Assembly: GCA_025360645.1 (NCBI GenBank)
Contig: JANYBT010000136.1
Coordinates: forward strand, 1-39,701
Source: Acidobacteriaceae bacterium
GTDB taxonomy: Bacteria; Acidobacteriota; Terriglobia; Terriglobales; Acidobacteriaceae
DNA: 39,701 bases
Reading direction: 5' to 3'
Under the pieces are notes generated by a model. The model searched no databases. It had not been told where the DNA came from and saw only the letters and a list, made by a program, of their open reading frames with translations. Of the stretch, positions 13,236 to 21,083 are shown in pieces (within the stretch, counting starts at the first letter, position 1; each line of letters starts with the position of its first letter). The position numbers and the translations under genes are program-made.

Positions 13236-14219
13236 ATGCACGCTAATCCAGAACCCATCCCCCGCGAAAAAGCCAGTGCGCCGCCCCTGGTCCCTCTGCG
13301 CCGCGAACCCTGGCCCTCCACTCTGCGCTCCCAGGCGGTGCGGTTTTTACAACTCTGGGGACTCTCGTTCTGGCGCGCCTTCCAGCATGATGCCTTCGCC
13401 ACCGCCAAAGCATCTGCCTACTCTTCCATCCTCACTTTCTTTCCCACTCTGCTGGTGGTCGGCTCCGTGCTCGCCGCGTCACGCAAGACGGCCGCCTATC
13501 TGCGCGAAGTCTCTTATGCGCTGGGCAGCATTCTGCCGGCGGGCAGCGCCACCGTCGTGGATTATCTGAAACAGACGAACCGCCCCGTGGGCCTGATGGT
13601 CACCACTTCCCTGCTCACCCTGTGGACCGCCTCCGGCATCATGATTTCCTGGATGGACGGCTTCCGCAGGTGTTACGAGCTCCCCAAGAAATGGGGATTG
13701 GTCAAAGAGCGCCTGATTTCGCTCGCGCTGGTGATTCTGGCGGGCATCCCCATGACCTTCGCTACCGTGCTCGTCGCCTTCGGTAGCCGCATCGAAACCC
13801 GCGTGTTGTTTCTGATCGGTCACGAGTTCGATGTCTACATCGTGCTCATGTGGACGGCGATCCGCTGGCTCATCGCCACTCTCACCAGCATCGCGGTGTT
13901 GGCGCTGATCTATCACAATGCCGTCCCCCGCACCCAGCCTTGGCACTCTGTGTTGCCGGGCGCGACTTTGGCAACTGGCATGTGGTTTGGCGCCACCACT
14001 GCGTTCGGCTGGTATGTGCAGCGCTACGCAAATTACAGCGTGCTGTACGGTTCCCTTGGAGTAACCATCGCCTTGCTGGGGTGGATGTACCTGATTTCCG
14101 TAGTCGTGCTGGTGGGTGCGGAGCTGAATGCTCTCTTGTACCCGCGCCTGTTATTGGGCCGCGAACTCTCCAGTGCGGAAACCAGGCACTTGCTGCCCTC
14201 GCGGAAAGTGCTGAAATGA
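13236..14219 (+). CDS. YihY/BrkB-family membrane protein
   Basis: A 327-residue inner-membrane protein of the YihY/virulence factor BrkB family (once misnamed RNase BN). The conserved N-terminal portion FWRAFQHDAFATAKASAYSSILTFFPTLLVV (about 45-75) includes the first membrane segment. Five or six hydrophobic helices follow. The late region ends with a conserved YGSLGVTIALLGWMYLISVVVLVGAELNALL block. Molecular function is not established for the family. The ATG lies 10 nt past the rpoC terminator and shows no clear ribosome-binding site, so it may be read from a leaderless or short-leader transcript (inference). Its stop overlaps the start of pyk (ATGA). Confidence 0.85.
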   Translation: MHANPEPIPREKASAPPLVPLRREPWPSTLRSQAVRFLQLWGLSFWRAFQHDAFATAKASAYSSILTFFPTLLVVGSVLAASRKTAAYLREVSYALGSILPAGSATVVDYLKQTNRPVGLMVTTSLLTLWTASGIMISWMDGFRRCYELPKKWGLVKERLISLALVILAGIPMTFATVLVAFGSRIETRVLFLIGHEFDVYIVLMWTAIRWLIATLTSIAVLALIYHNAVPRTQPWHSVLPGATLATGMWFGATTAFGWYVQRYANYSVLYGSLGVTIALLGWMYLISVVVLVGAELNALLYPRLLLGRELSSAETRHLLPSRKVLK

Positions 14220-15724
14220 GCGGGCCGCAGATTCCTGTTCCCCCTGAACCCGCGCCGCTCCCGCCGCGCCGCCGCCGCGCAAAGATCATCTGCACCATCG
14301 GTCCGGCGTGCGACTCCGAGGATGCCATCCGCGACCTGATGCGATTGGGCATGGACGTAGCCCGCTTGAATTTCTCGCATGGCTCCCACCCCGAACACAA
14401 GCGGCGCATCGAACGTTTACGCCGCGTCGCCCAGAAAGAAAATCGCACCATTTGCATTCTGCAGGATTTACAAGGTCCCAAGATTCGCACCGGAAGCCTG
14501 CAAGGCCATAAGCCGGTGCTCCTCAAGCCAGGGACCCAGGTGACCATCACGCCGCGGAAGGTGGACGGAACCGCCACCCTCATCGCCACCGAGTTCCCCA
14601 TCCTGGCGCGCGAGGTCGAGCCCGGCTCGCGGATCCTGCTCAGCGATGGCAGGATTGAGCTGCGGGTCCGCAGGGTGCTCGACGCCGATGTGGAGTGCGA
14701 CGTCATCAACGGCGGGCTCCTCTCCGAGCATCAGGGAATCAACTTGCCGGGCGCGGCCGTTTCGATCCCAGCGCTCACTGAGAAAGACCGCAAAGACCTC
14801 AAATTTGGCCTTCTCCATGGCGTGGATATGGTCGCCATTTCATTCGTTCGCTCGGGCGCCGATGTCCGCGCGGTCAAGGAATTCCTGGCGGAATGCGGAC
14901 AGCAAGTCCCGGTCATCGCGAAACTCGAAAAGCCGCAGGCCATTGAGCAGTTGGAAGACGTGATCGAAGCGGCGGATGGCGTGATGGTGGCGCGTGGCGA
15001 TCTCGGTGTCGAACTCCCGCCCGAGCGTGTGCCTGTAATTCAGAAGCATGTCATCCGTCGCGCCGCCGAGTGGCGCAAGCCAGTGATTATCGCCACCCAA
15101 ATGCTGGAGTCCATGATCGAGAGCCCCCGGCCTACCCGCGCCGAAGCCAGCGACGTAGCCAACGCGATTTTCGACGGTACCGACGCCGTCATGCTGTCAG
15201 GCGAGACGGCTGCGGGAAAATATCCGCGCGAAGCAGTGGCGTTCATGGCCCGTATCGCGATCGAGGCCGAAGCCAACATGGTGGAGGCCGCCCCGGTTCG
15301 CCGCCGCCGCGAGAATGTCCCCTATTCCATCGCGGAGACCATTTGCGAGTCCATTGCCCACGCCGCGGAAGAACTCCCCATGGCGGCCATCGCGGTGTTT
15401 ACGGAATCCGGCAATACCGCGCGCATGTTGTCCAAGCATCGTCCGAAAACCGGCATCGTCGCCTTCAGTCAGTTTCCCGAAGTTTGCAACCGCATGAACA
15501 TTTTGTGGGGTGTGCGGCCGGTCCTCTATCCCCAGGTGCATACCGCGGAAGACATGGTGCTTAGCGCCGAAGCAGAATTGAAGAAGGACGCTGTGGTGAA
15601 AGCAGGAGATGTGATTGGAGTGGTGGCCGGCACGCGACAGGCCTCCGGCTCCACCAATTTCATGCGCCTCCATGTAGTGCGGGAATCGGTGCCCCGGAAA
15701 GCCCTGCGGAGACCAAAACGCTGA
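14216..15724 (+). CDS. pyk: Pyruvate kinase
   Basis: Converts phosphoenolpyruvate and ADP to pyruvate and ATP, the last glycolytic step; 502 residues. The barrel starts at RAKIICTIGPACDSE (about residue 21), with the substrate and metal region LGMDVARLNFSHGSHPEH. The B domain follows LQDLQGPKIRTG. The active-site signature is VIAKLEKPQAIEQLEDVI followed by ADGVMVARGDLGVE (catalytic lysine in AKLEKP). The SGETAAGKYP segment is present, then a C-terminal domain. The frame is open further upstream, but the ATG at 14216 overlapping the yihY stop gives the family's length. The 20-residue proline/arginine-rich leader is longer than usual. The stop overlaps the next start (TGATG), indicating coupling. 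Confidence 0.96.
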   Translation: MSGPQIPVPPEPAPLPPRRRRAKIICTIGPACDSEDAIRDLMRLGMDVARLNFSHGSHPEHKRRIERLRRVAQKENRTICILQDLQGPKIRTGSLQGHKPVLLKPGTQVTITPRKVDGTATLIATEFPILAREVEPGSRILLSDGRIELRVRRVLDADVECDVINGGLLSEHQGINLPGAAVSIPALTEKDRKDLKFGLLHGVDMVAISFVRSGADVRAVKEFLAECGQQVPVIAKLEKPQAIEQLEDVIEAADGVMVARGDLGVELPPERVPVIQKHVIRRAAEWRKPVIIATQMLESMIESPRPTRAEASDVANAIFDGTDAVMLSGETAAGKYPREAVAFMARIAIEAEANMVEAAPVRRRRENVPYSIAETICESIAHAAEELPMAAIAVFTESGNTARMLSKHRPKTGIVAFSQFPEVCNRMNILWGVRPVLYPQVHTAEDMVLSAEAELKKDAVVKAGDVIGVVAGTRQASGSTNFMRLHVVRESVPRKALRRPKR

Positions 15725-16050
15725 TGTCCCAGGAAGTCCTTTCCATCGCCATCTTCGAGCCGCTGCCAGGCATGGAGCAGGAAGCCCTCGCCGATGTGCG
15801 CGAGTTGATGACCGTCATGCAGTCGCGCGCCTACAGCCGCGATTGCCTCTACCGCAATGCAGCGCCGGGAAATGAATACGTGCTGTTGCGATACTGGAAA
15901 TCTCCGCAAGCCCGCCGCGACGCTCTGGAAGACTCTGACGCCCAGCGGCTGTGGGCCAAGCTGGCGCACGAAATTAACATGCTGAAGGTGCATGAGAGTC
16001 TGGAAGCGTTTCCAGACGGAGCTGCCCTCGATCATGTCAATCCTGCCTGA
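15724..16050 (+). CDS. ABM-domain (antibiotic biosynthesis monooxygenase-like) protein
   Basis: A 108-residue protein with the features of the dimeric alpha/beta-barrel ABM fold. It has a beta strand (EVLSIAIFEPLPGMEQEAL), a helix (ADVRELMTVMQSRAYSRDCLYRN), a strand (NEYVLLRYWKSPQARRDALEDS), and a helix with A-H-E. Many such proteins are small monooxygenases or of unknown role, so no substrate can be named. The start overlaps the pyk stop by one base and the end overlaps the following hydrolase start by 17 nt, so all three are probably translated from one mRNA. The pyk linkage does not suggest a specific function. Confidence 0.7.
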   Translation: MSQEVLSIAIFEPLPGMEQEALADVRELMTVMQSRAYSRDCLYRNAAPGNEYVLLRYWKSPQARRDALEDSDAQRLWAKLAHEINMLKVHESLEAFPDGAALDHVNPA

Positions 16051-16714
16051 AGCGTTCGATTGGCTCGGAAACCCGCCCGTGCGCGGGTTTCTGCATCGTC
16101 CTGAAAACGCAATCCACAAAACGTTGATCTTGACCCACGGAGCTGGCTCCAACTGTCAGGCCCCCCTGCTGGTGGCCCTCGCGGGAAAATTTGCCGAGGC
16201 GGGTTTCACCGTGCTGCGCTGTGATTTGCCCTTTCGCCAGGCGCGACCCTTAGGCCCGCCACGGCCCGGCGATGCTGCCCGCGACCGCGAGGGCCTGCGG
16301 CGGGCGGTGGAGGCGATGCTGGCCCTCGATCCCGGCGAGATCTATCTGGGAGGTCACTCCTACGGCGGGCGTCAGGCTACGATGCTGGCCGCAGACTCGC
16401 CCCTCCTGGTCCGCGGGTTGCTGCTACTTTCTTATCCGCTGCATCCGCCCCGCAAGCCTGAACAGTTGCGCACGCAGCATTTCCCCCGGCTCAACACGCC
16501 TGCTGTGTTCGTCCATGGCGCGCGCGATCCCTTCGCATCCATCCCCGAACTGGAAGACGCGCTGCGCCTTATTCCCGCGCTCGCCAAATTGTTTGCCATC
16601 GAAGGCGCCGGGCACGATCTCGGATTCAGCGGGAAAACGAAAAACAATGAGCTTCCCACGAAGATTTTGGGAGCGTTTCAAGAAGAATTTCCACGCCTCA
16701 CTCGCCTGCTCTAG
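16034..16714 (+). CDS. Alpha/beta hydrolase of the KANL3/Tex30 type
   Basis: A 226-residue alpha/beta hydrolase fold protein. The oxyanion region is ILTHGAGSN (about 32-40), the nucleophile elbow is GGHSYGG with S109, the acid is in HGARDPF (D165), and the histidine is in GAGHDLGF (H194). The catalytic triad is therefore complete. The short size and SYGGRQATMLAA fit the KANL3/Tex30 or dienelactone-hydrolase-like group. Substrate is unknown. An in-frame ATG at 15992 is less likely because it would overlap the preceding gene by 59 nt. The stop shares a CTAG with the stop of the convergent rhomboid gene. Confidence 0.8.
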   Translation: MSILPEAFDWLGNPPVRGFLHRPENAIHKTLILTHGAGSNCQAPLLVALAGKFAEAGFTVLRCDLPFRQARPLGPPRPGDAARDREGLRRAVEAMLALDPGEIYLGGHSYGGRQATMLAADSPLLVRGLLLLSYPLHPPRKPEQLRTQHFPRLNTPAVFVHGARDPFASIPELEDALRLIPALAKLFAIEGAGHDLGFSGKTKNNELPTKILGAFQEEFPRLTRLL

Positions 16715-17547
16715 TTCACCCATCCCGACTTGGATCCGCCATTCTTCTTGTCGTTCTCGTCGGGCGGAACGTAGTTCCCCTGTTCGTCGAAGCTGACGTT
16801 ACGGTCGTGCTTGCGCATGTACACCTGAAACTTCCGCGCCGCCCGCTTGCGTTTCCAGCGATAGTAAGCGTTTCGTGCACTGAAATATTTTTCTGAGACC
16901 CCAAATGCGGCACCGCGCCGCGGCATGAACTTGACATAAAGGAAGCCGAACAGCAGACCTCCCAGATGGGCGAAATTCGCAACTCCGCCGCGGGACGGCT
17001 CGATTGTCGCAACCAGCACGAAAAAAATCATGATGCCCACCATGTACTTCGCTTTCATGGTGAACGGCAGGGGGAACATGAAAATCGGCCGGTCGCCATA
17101 GAGCATGCCGAAGGCGATCAGCACGCCATAGACTCCGCCGGATGCGCCAATGGTGGGCGTGCTCATGGTCAGCCCGATTCCGAACAGCGCCACCAGGATG
17201 GTGACCAGTCCCGCCCCAACCACGCAGAACAAATAGAACTCGATGAACTTCTTCGGCCCCCAGTCGTCCTCGATCTGGGACCCGAACATCCACAACGGCA
17301 GCAGGTTGAAAACCAAGTGTCCCAATGTGCCGTGCAGCAGTGAGTACGTCACCAGTTGCCAGATGAAACCGTGCAGCACCCGCGCCGGGATCAGCCCGAA
17401 CCAGTCCAGAATGTAGCGATAGATCTCCGGCGAAATCGTATAGAACAGCAGGTTGTTGAGCAGGTATATGCCCGCGCAGGCGAGCACGATACGGCGGATC
17501 CATCCTTGGAACGATGGAATGCTCAGCGTGATAGCGCTAGAAGGCAT
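16711..17547 (-). CDS. Rhomboid-family intramembrane serine protease
   Basis: A 278-residue polytopic membrane protein that should cleave transmembrane substrates within the bilayer. It has the HGTLGHLVFN motif (H77, N81) and the catalytic serine in GASGGVYG (S136). The catalytic histidine is in ANFAHLGGLLFGFLYV (H194). Six hydrophobic segments are visible between about 17 and 205. A 70-residue basic, then acidic, soluble tail follows (ARNAYYRWKRKRAARKF to KKNGGSKSGWVN). The frame opens at 17652, but MPSSAITLSIPSFQGW at 17547 is the likely start. Substrates cannot be predicted. Confidence 0.92.
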   Translation of the reverse strand: MPSSAITLSIPSFQGWIRRIVLACAGIYLLNNLLFYTISPEIYRYILDWFGLIPARVLHGFIWQLVTYSLLHGTLGHLVFNLLPLWMFGSQIEDDWGPKKFIEFYLFCVVGAGLVTILVALFGIGLTMSTPTIGASGGVYGVLIAFGMLYGDRPIFMFPLPFTMKAKYMVGIMIFFVLVATIEPSRGGVANFAHLGGLLFGFLYVKFMPRRGAAFGVSEKYFSARNAYYRWKRKRAARKFQVYMRKHDRNVSFDEQGNYVPPDENDKKNGGSKSGWVN

Positions 17548-17575
17548 AATTGTGCATCGCCGGGGGTTCGCATCG

Positions 17576-18997
17576 CTAACGCTCCGGATCGGGCACCACC
17601 GGCAAACTGCGATGCCCCTGAGCGTCAACTGCCCGTACTGCAAAAATAACATTATCCTTGGAAAATTTCAGGGTTGCGCGATTCACTTGGCCAACCGCAG
17701 ACACGGATTCCCACGCGGGGCTGCTGGTCGCCCGTGAAACCACCTCGTACCCGGTGGCCAGTCCGCCCGTAGATGATTCCCAGGTCAGTGTGGAATCGTT
17801 CTCCAGTTTCTTGGTTACCAGACGTACCTTCACCGGCGGGGCTGGCCCTGACGCCAACGAGGCCAGGGTTGCCGCGTTCAGCCGCGCCACGCTCGCCACG
17901 TATTCAAAGTTCACAAACTTCGCCAAATCCCCATATTCCATGCCCTTTTCCGTGCGCACGTCCTGATGCTGGTGGTTGTAGTCCTCACGATATTCTGTGA
18001 AACGCACCGCCGCGAATCCCTGCTGGTTGAAGGCGGAGTGGTCGCCGCCGCGCAGGTAGCGATCCAGCCGGAATATCATCCGCGGCTCGACCCCAGTTCG
18101 ATAGATGCGCGCCACCTCGGTAATGTAGCGGGCCAGCTGGCGCGACGGCGAATCGTTCTCGCCACCCAGCGCACGAATCCTGCGCACTTGGGCCTCGGTC
18201 GCCGCCTGCGGCAAGCCTTCGGAAAATACGCGCACCACGGACGAATCCTGCAGCGCGCTCTGGTCGCCACCCACAATATCGTTGTTCAGCACCGCCTCGA
18301 TGTTCCAGCCTTGCTGTTTGGCCATTTGAGCGAAATGGCTGCTCCCGTTCAGTCCTTGCTCTTCTCCCGCCACGGCCAGGAAGAGGACGGTGGCGGGAAA
18401 CTTTTGTTGACTCAAAACTCGCGCACACTCCAGGCTGACTGCGGTTCCGCTGGCATCGTCATTGGCGCCCGGAGCGTCGCTGCTGGCGTCGAGTTCCCCG
18501 CTGTTGCGCGAATCGTAGTGCCCGGTCACCAGCACCATCCGCTTCGCACTCTGTGGATCGGTACCCTTCAAGACCGCATAAACATTGGTGATTTGCGTCG
18601 GCGTCGGGATGCGGTCCGCAGCTGTTTCGGTAAAGCTGTCGCTCTTGACCTCAAGACATCCGCCGCAGGCTTTGGAGTAGCGCTCGAACTCCGCCTTGAT
18701 CCACTCGCGCGCCGCGCCGATGCCGCGCCCCGCAGCAATGGCGGCATCATCTTGCGCCGACAATGTTTGCCGGGTGTGGAAAGAAACCAGCTTCTCAACG
18801 GTGGCGCGGATTCGTTCCGCGGAAATGTTCTGCAAAGCGCGGGCGATCCGCGCATTCGCAATTTCCGGAGGATTGTGTTCCCCCGCCGCGGCTTTGACGT
18901 TCTGGGCTAGCCCGGCGACATTCATCCCCAGGCCTGCCACCATCGCCAGAAAGAGGCTGGCCCAGGATTTTATCCACACCGGGGACGAAAGCGCCAT
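17576..18997 (-). CDS. Secreted M28-family zinc aminopeptidase with FN3-like C-terminus
   Basis: A 473-residue exported metallopeptidase. A signal peptide spans residues 1-31 (SWASLFLAMVAGLGMNVAGLAQ). The M28 domain shows all five expected ligands or catalytic residues: H160 in TGHYDS, D180 in GANDDASG, E212/E213 in GEEQG, D240 in LNNDIVGGD, and H320 in GGDHSAFNQQG. Residues about 386-470 form a fibronectin-III-like beta domain (PPVKVRLVTK to VRAVDAQGHRS). The start at 18997 is chosen because GGAGG precedes it at 7 nt and a signal peptide begins there; the longer open frame is not supported. Two cysteines (C111, C114) lie in CGGC. It probably degrades extracytoplasmic peptides. Confidence 0.92.
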   Translation of the reverse strand: MALSSPVWIKSWASLFLAMVAGLGMNVAGLAQNVKAAAGEHNPPEIANARIARALQNISAERIRATVEKLVSFHTRQTLSAQDDAAIAAGRGIGAAREWIKAEFERYSKACGGCLEVKSDSFTETAADRIPTPTQITNVYAVLKGTDPQSAKRMVLVTGHYDSRNSGELDASSDAPGANDDASGTAVSLECARVLSQQKFPATVLFLAVAGEEQGLNGSSHFAQMAKQQGWNIEAVLNNDIVGGDQSALQDSSVVRVFSEGLPQAATEAQVRRIRALGGENDSPSRQLARYITEVARIYRTGVEPRMIFRLDRYLRGGDHSAFNQQGFAAVRFTEYREDYNHQHQDVRTEKGMEYGDLAKFVNFEYVASVARLNAATLASLASGPAPPVKVRLVTKKLENDSTLTWESSTGGLATGYEVVSRATSSPAWESVSAVGQVNRATLKFSKDNVIFAVRAVDAQGHRSLPVVPDPER

Positions 18998-19090
18998 GGC
19001 AATCCTCCAAATAAAAATCTTGCTGGGTACTTGACCGCGATACCGCCGACACCTAAATATAACAACAGTACTCTTGCAGCGGAGGCAAAC

Positions 19091-19309
19091 ATGATTTTGT
19101 GTCCTGAATGTGAAACCGACCTCGACATCGACGAAGGCGAGATGGACGAGGGCGAAATCGTTTCTTGTGCGGAATGTGGCACCGACTTTGAAGTGATCAC
19201 CATCAACCCCATCGAACTGAAGGCCGTGGCCGATGATGATCTGATCGACGACGAGGAAGAGGACGATCAGGCAGACGCGAAGGGCTCGGGGAATGGCGAC
19301 TATTCCTGA
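19091..19309 (+). CDS. LysW-like acidic zinc-ribbon protein
   Basis: A 72-residue, very acidic protein. Two cysteine pairs (CPEC at 4-7, CAEC at 26-29), an EGEIVSCAECGTDFEVI core and an NPIEL segment match the LysW/ArgW amino-group-carrier family, where the ribbon presents a C-terminal glutamate on EDWGE. Here the tail is instead a run of D and E followed by ADAKGSGNGDYS, so the carrier terminus is absent. It therefore may not carry lysine or arginine intermediates, and no such biosynthesis genes lie nearby. GGAGG lies 7 nt before the ATG at 19091. It overlaps the next gene by 17 nt and is divergent from the M28 peptidase. The function is unknown. Confidence 0.75.
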   Translation: MILCPECETDLDIDEGEMDEGEIVSCAECGTDFEVITINPIELKAVADDDLIDDEEEDDQADAKGSGNGDYS

Positions 19310-19724
19310 CCGGCCGCACCCGCTCGCACTCCGCCTCCTGCTCCCTTCCTGGTCGCTCCTCCTCACTTTCCTCTGGGTGCTGTCCCTGGTCGGGGCCAGC
19401 TATGTCCCCGTCGCGGCGAAACCGCCGGAGCCTTATGCCCTCATCTTCGGGACCGTCTGGAGCCCGCAGAACCAGACTGTCTCCGGCGTGAAGATTAAGA
19501 TTCGCCGCGCCGGCGAAAAGAAGTTCCGCTGGGAGCTGGTTTCCAACAGCAGCGGTGAATTTGCCCAGCGAGTGCCGGCTGGCAAGGCCGACTATGAAAT
19601 CGTTCCCGACCTGAGGGGCTTCAAGTCCTTGCCTGGCCGCAAGTTCCAGCCTCTACAGCAACCGGTCGTCGTCCACATTGAAAACGACGAGCGCGTGGAC
19701 ACCGGCGTGCATCTAATGGAGTGA
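19293..19724 (+). CDS. Exported carboxypeptidase-regulatory-like protein
   Basis: A 143-residue protein with a hydrophobic N-terminal export segment at about residues 13-40 (LRLLLPSWSLLLTFLWVLSL). One compact beta-sandwich of the carboxypeptidase regulatory-like type follows (YALIFGTVWSPQNQTVSGVKIKIRRAG, SSGEFAQRVPAGKADYEI). Such domains are common in secreted and outer-membrane-associated proteins of Acidobacteriota and have no catalytic residues. The function is unknown. It overlaps the LysW-like gene by 17 nt in another frame and precedes a second protein of the same type, so the three probably form one transcript. Confidence 0.65.
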   Translation: MATIPDRPHPLALRLLLPSWSLLLTFLWVLSLVGASYVPVAAKPPEPYALIFGTVWSPQNQTVSGVKIKIRRAGEKKFRWELVSNSSGEFAQRVPAGKADYEIVPDLRGFKSLPGRKFQPLQQPVVVHIENDERVDTGVHLME

Positions 19725-19741
19725 CGAATCGGAAGGCCAAA

Positions 19742-20095
19742 ATGCTCATGCGAAAATTCGCAATTATCGCTGTCGCGCTGGGGCTGCTGATGGGTTTCGC
19801 AGGAGCACAGTCGCGTGACAAAAAAGACACCACCCGGGTGCTCACCGGCCGAGTTGTGGACAAGCAGGAAAATGGCCTGCCCAATGCAGTGGTGTACCTT
19901 ACCAACACCCAGACCCGAACCGTGAAGACCTACATCGTGGGTCCCGACGGCACGTATCACTTCCCGGCGCTGGCAGCCAATATCGACTACGAAGTCTATG
20001 CCCAGCTCAACGGAAAAAAGAGCGACAGCCGAACCGTCAGCCAATTTGAGAGCCGCCCCCAGATCAACCTGAACCTGCGTATTGATACCAGGTAA
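19742..20095 (+). CDS. Exported carboxypeptidase-regulatory-like protein
   Basis: A 117-residue protein with a signal peptide (MLMRKFAIIAVALGLLMGFAGAQ, cleavage near residue 22). A single carboxypeptidase-regulatory/TTR-like beta domain follows (VLTGRVVDKQENGLPNAVVYL, GPDGTYHFPALAANIDYEVYA). It is a paralogue in architecture of the preceding gene, 17 nt away. A GTG at 19721 is possible, but the ATG at 19742 has GGAAGG 5 nt upstream and gives a proper signal peptide. A periplasmic or envelope role is likely; no partner can be named. Confidence 0.7.
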   Translation: MLMRKFAIIAVALGLLMGFAGAQSRDKKDTTRVLTGRVVDKQENGLPNAVVYLTNTQTRTVKTYIVGPDGTYHFPALAANIDYEVYAQLNGKKSDSRTVSQFESRPQINLNLRIDTR

Positions 20096-20196
20096 ACGCC
20101 CTTCGCAGCCCCCACAGCCTGAGCAACCGGCCCCGGGGAAAGTTAATTTTTCAAACCTGCTCGATGCGCAGATCACGACCACTCAACAGCCAAATT

Positions 20197-20550
20197 TTAG
20201 GCGACATGTCCCCGTCTTGCCGGCTTTGGCCTCGGATCATCATCGGCAATGCCGGACAGAACAACCGGCGCACGGTCGGGAAACTCGGCTACCAGCGAAA
20301 GCTTTCCGCCCATGGCCACAACCGTTTTTCGGAGCGTGGACAGTAAGAGATCACTTCGCTTTTCCAGGCGCGAAATACTGTCCTGGGTTACCCCGAGCGT
20401 CTTGGCCATCTTGACCTGCGTGAGCTTGCGCGCGTGCCTCAGTTCGCGCAAGCTCATCTCCTCGGCGATCAGCTCGGCGGCGCGAGCCTCCACCTTCTTG
20501 CGTTGGGCGGGGCTCAGTTCCTTCATTTTGTCCTTCAACCTGATCGGCAT
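20197..20550 (-). CDS. HigA-type XRE-family antitoxin
   Basis: A 117-residue DNA-binding protein. A helix-turn-helix is at about residues 36-75 (LRELRHARKLTQVKMAKTLGVTQDSISRLEKR). It is followed by LLSTLRKTVVAMGGKLSLVAEF, typical of antitoxins paired with phage-derived Gp49-like/HigB toxins. It begins 2 nt after the toxin reading frame, so the order is toxin then antitoxin, as usual for HigBA. It should repress its own promoter and bind the toxin. The toxin copy here is interrupted, which leaves an antitoxin that may act only as a repressor. Confidence 0.85.
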   Translation of the reverse strand: MPIRLKDKMKELSPAQRKKVEARAAELIAEEMSLRELRHARKLTQVKMAKTLGVTQDSISRLEKRSDLLLSTLRKTVVAMGGKLSLVAEFPDRAPVVLSGIADDDPRPKPARRGHVA

Positions 20551-20552
20551 GG

Positions 20553-20921
20553 CTATGTCCTCTTCTTCTTCGTTCGTGACAGGTGCTCATCAAATCTTTC
20601 GTCGGCCTTTGCTATGAGCTGGCGGCAAAATCTCTTCTCGCCGCCGCCCGACTTGTTTCCCGCGATCAGAAGGACCGCGTTGCGTTTCGCGTCGAACGCG
20701 AAGGCTACACGCCAGACGCCGTCCGCCGCGTCAAAGCGCAACTCCTACATGTTCGCGTGGCGCGAACCTTTGAGCGTATCGACGCGGGGCCTGCCGAGCT
20801 GCGGGCCAAACTGCTCCAGCAACAGGGCACGCGCGAGTAATTCGCTCTGCACGTCATCCGGCAGCGCATCGAATTCGGGGCCGAAGTCACTGTGGAATTG
20901 AACTTCCCACTTCACCCTCAT
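20553..20921 (-). pseudogene. HigB/Gp49-like toxin interrupted by a TAG codon
   Basis: The frame starts MRVKWEVQFHSDFGPEFDAL and runs 58 codons to KGSRHANM. A TAG follows at 20745-20747 and the frame continues as ELRFDAADGVWRVAFAF to FDEHLSRTKKKRT before the proper stop at 20553. Both halves are recognisable parts of one RelE-superfamily Gp49-like toxin (PF05973), an mRNA interferase. A lysine or similar codon is usual at the interruption (NMKELRF), so a single A-to-T change would account for it. No frameshift is needed. The catalytic portion lies after the stop, so the product should be inactive unless the stop is suppressed. A sequencing error is possible but single-base substitutions are uncommon in assemblies. 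Confidence 0.82.
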
Positions 20922-20939
20922 AGTATGTCATCAAAGTAA

Positions 20940-20957
20940 TATGTTGTAAAGCACATA
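20940..20957. promoter_or_regulatory. Possible operator upstream of the HigBA-like operon
   Basis: TATGT (20940-20944) and ACATA (20953-20957) form an inverted repeat with an 8-nt spacer, 19 nt upstream of the toxin start. XRE antitoxins usually bind such repeats next to their promoter. The repeat is short and could be chance. Confidence 0.3.
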
Positions 20958-21015
20958 CCGCGGACAGCCGCAGGCATCGTGTTTCTCTGCGACAGTTCGC
21001 ATTCCCCAACGGACA

Positions 21016-21055
21016 AAACTCAAAAGGCCACCATTCCTGGCGGCCTTTTGAGTTT
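21016..21055. terminator. Bidirectional terminator between the S1 gene and the toxin-antitoxin pair
   Basis: AAACTCAAAAGGCC (21016-21029) pairs perfectly with GGCCTTTTGAGTTT (21042-21055), 14 bp with a 12-nt loop. A-rich on one side and T-rich on the other, it can act in both directions. On the minus strand it follows the S1 stop at 21084 by about 28 nt. Confidence 0.8.
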
Positions 21056-21083
21056 CCTCTAATCCGGGAGCGGGCGCTCCCAG

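Noticed and set aside
13850-14215. 122-residue N-terminal extension of pyruvate kinase
   Set aside because: It lies over the yihY coding sequence in another frame; the ATG at 14216 in an ATGA overlap gives the normal enzyme.
18998-19366. Extension of the M28 peptidase to 596 residues
   Set aside because: The extension is antisense to the LysW-like gene and hides a good signal peptide and ribosome-binding site at 18997.
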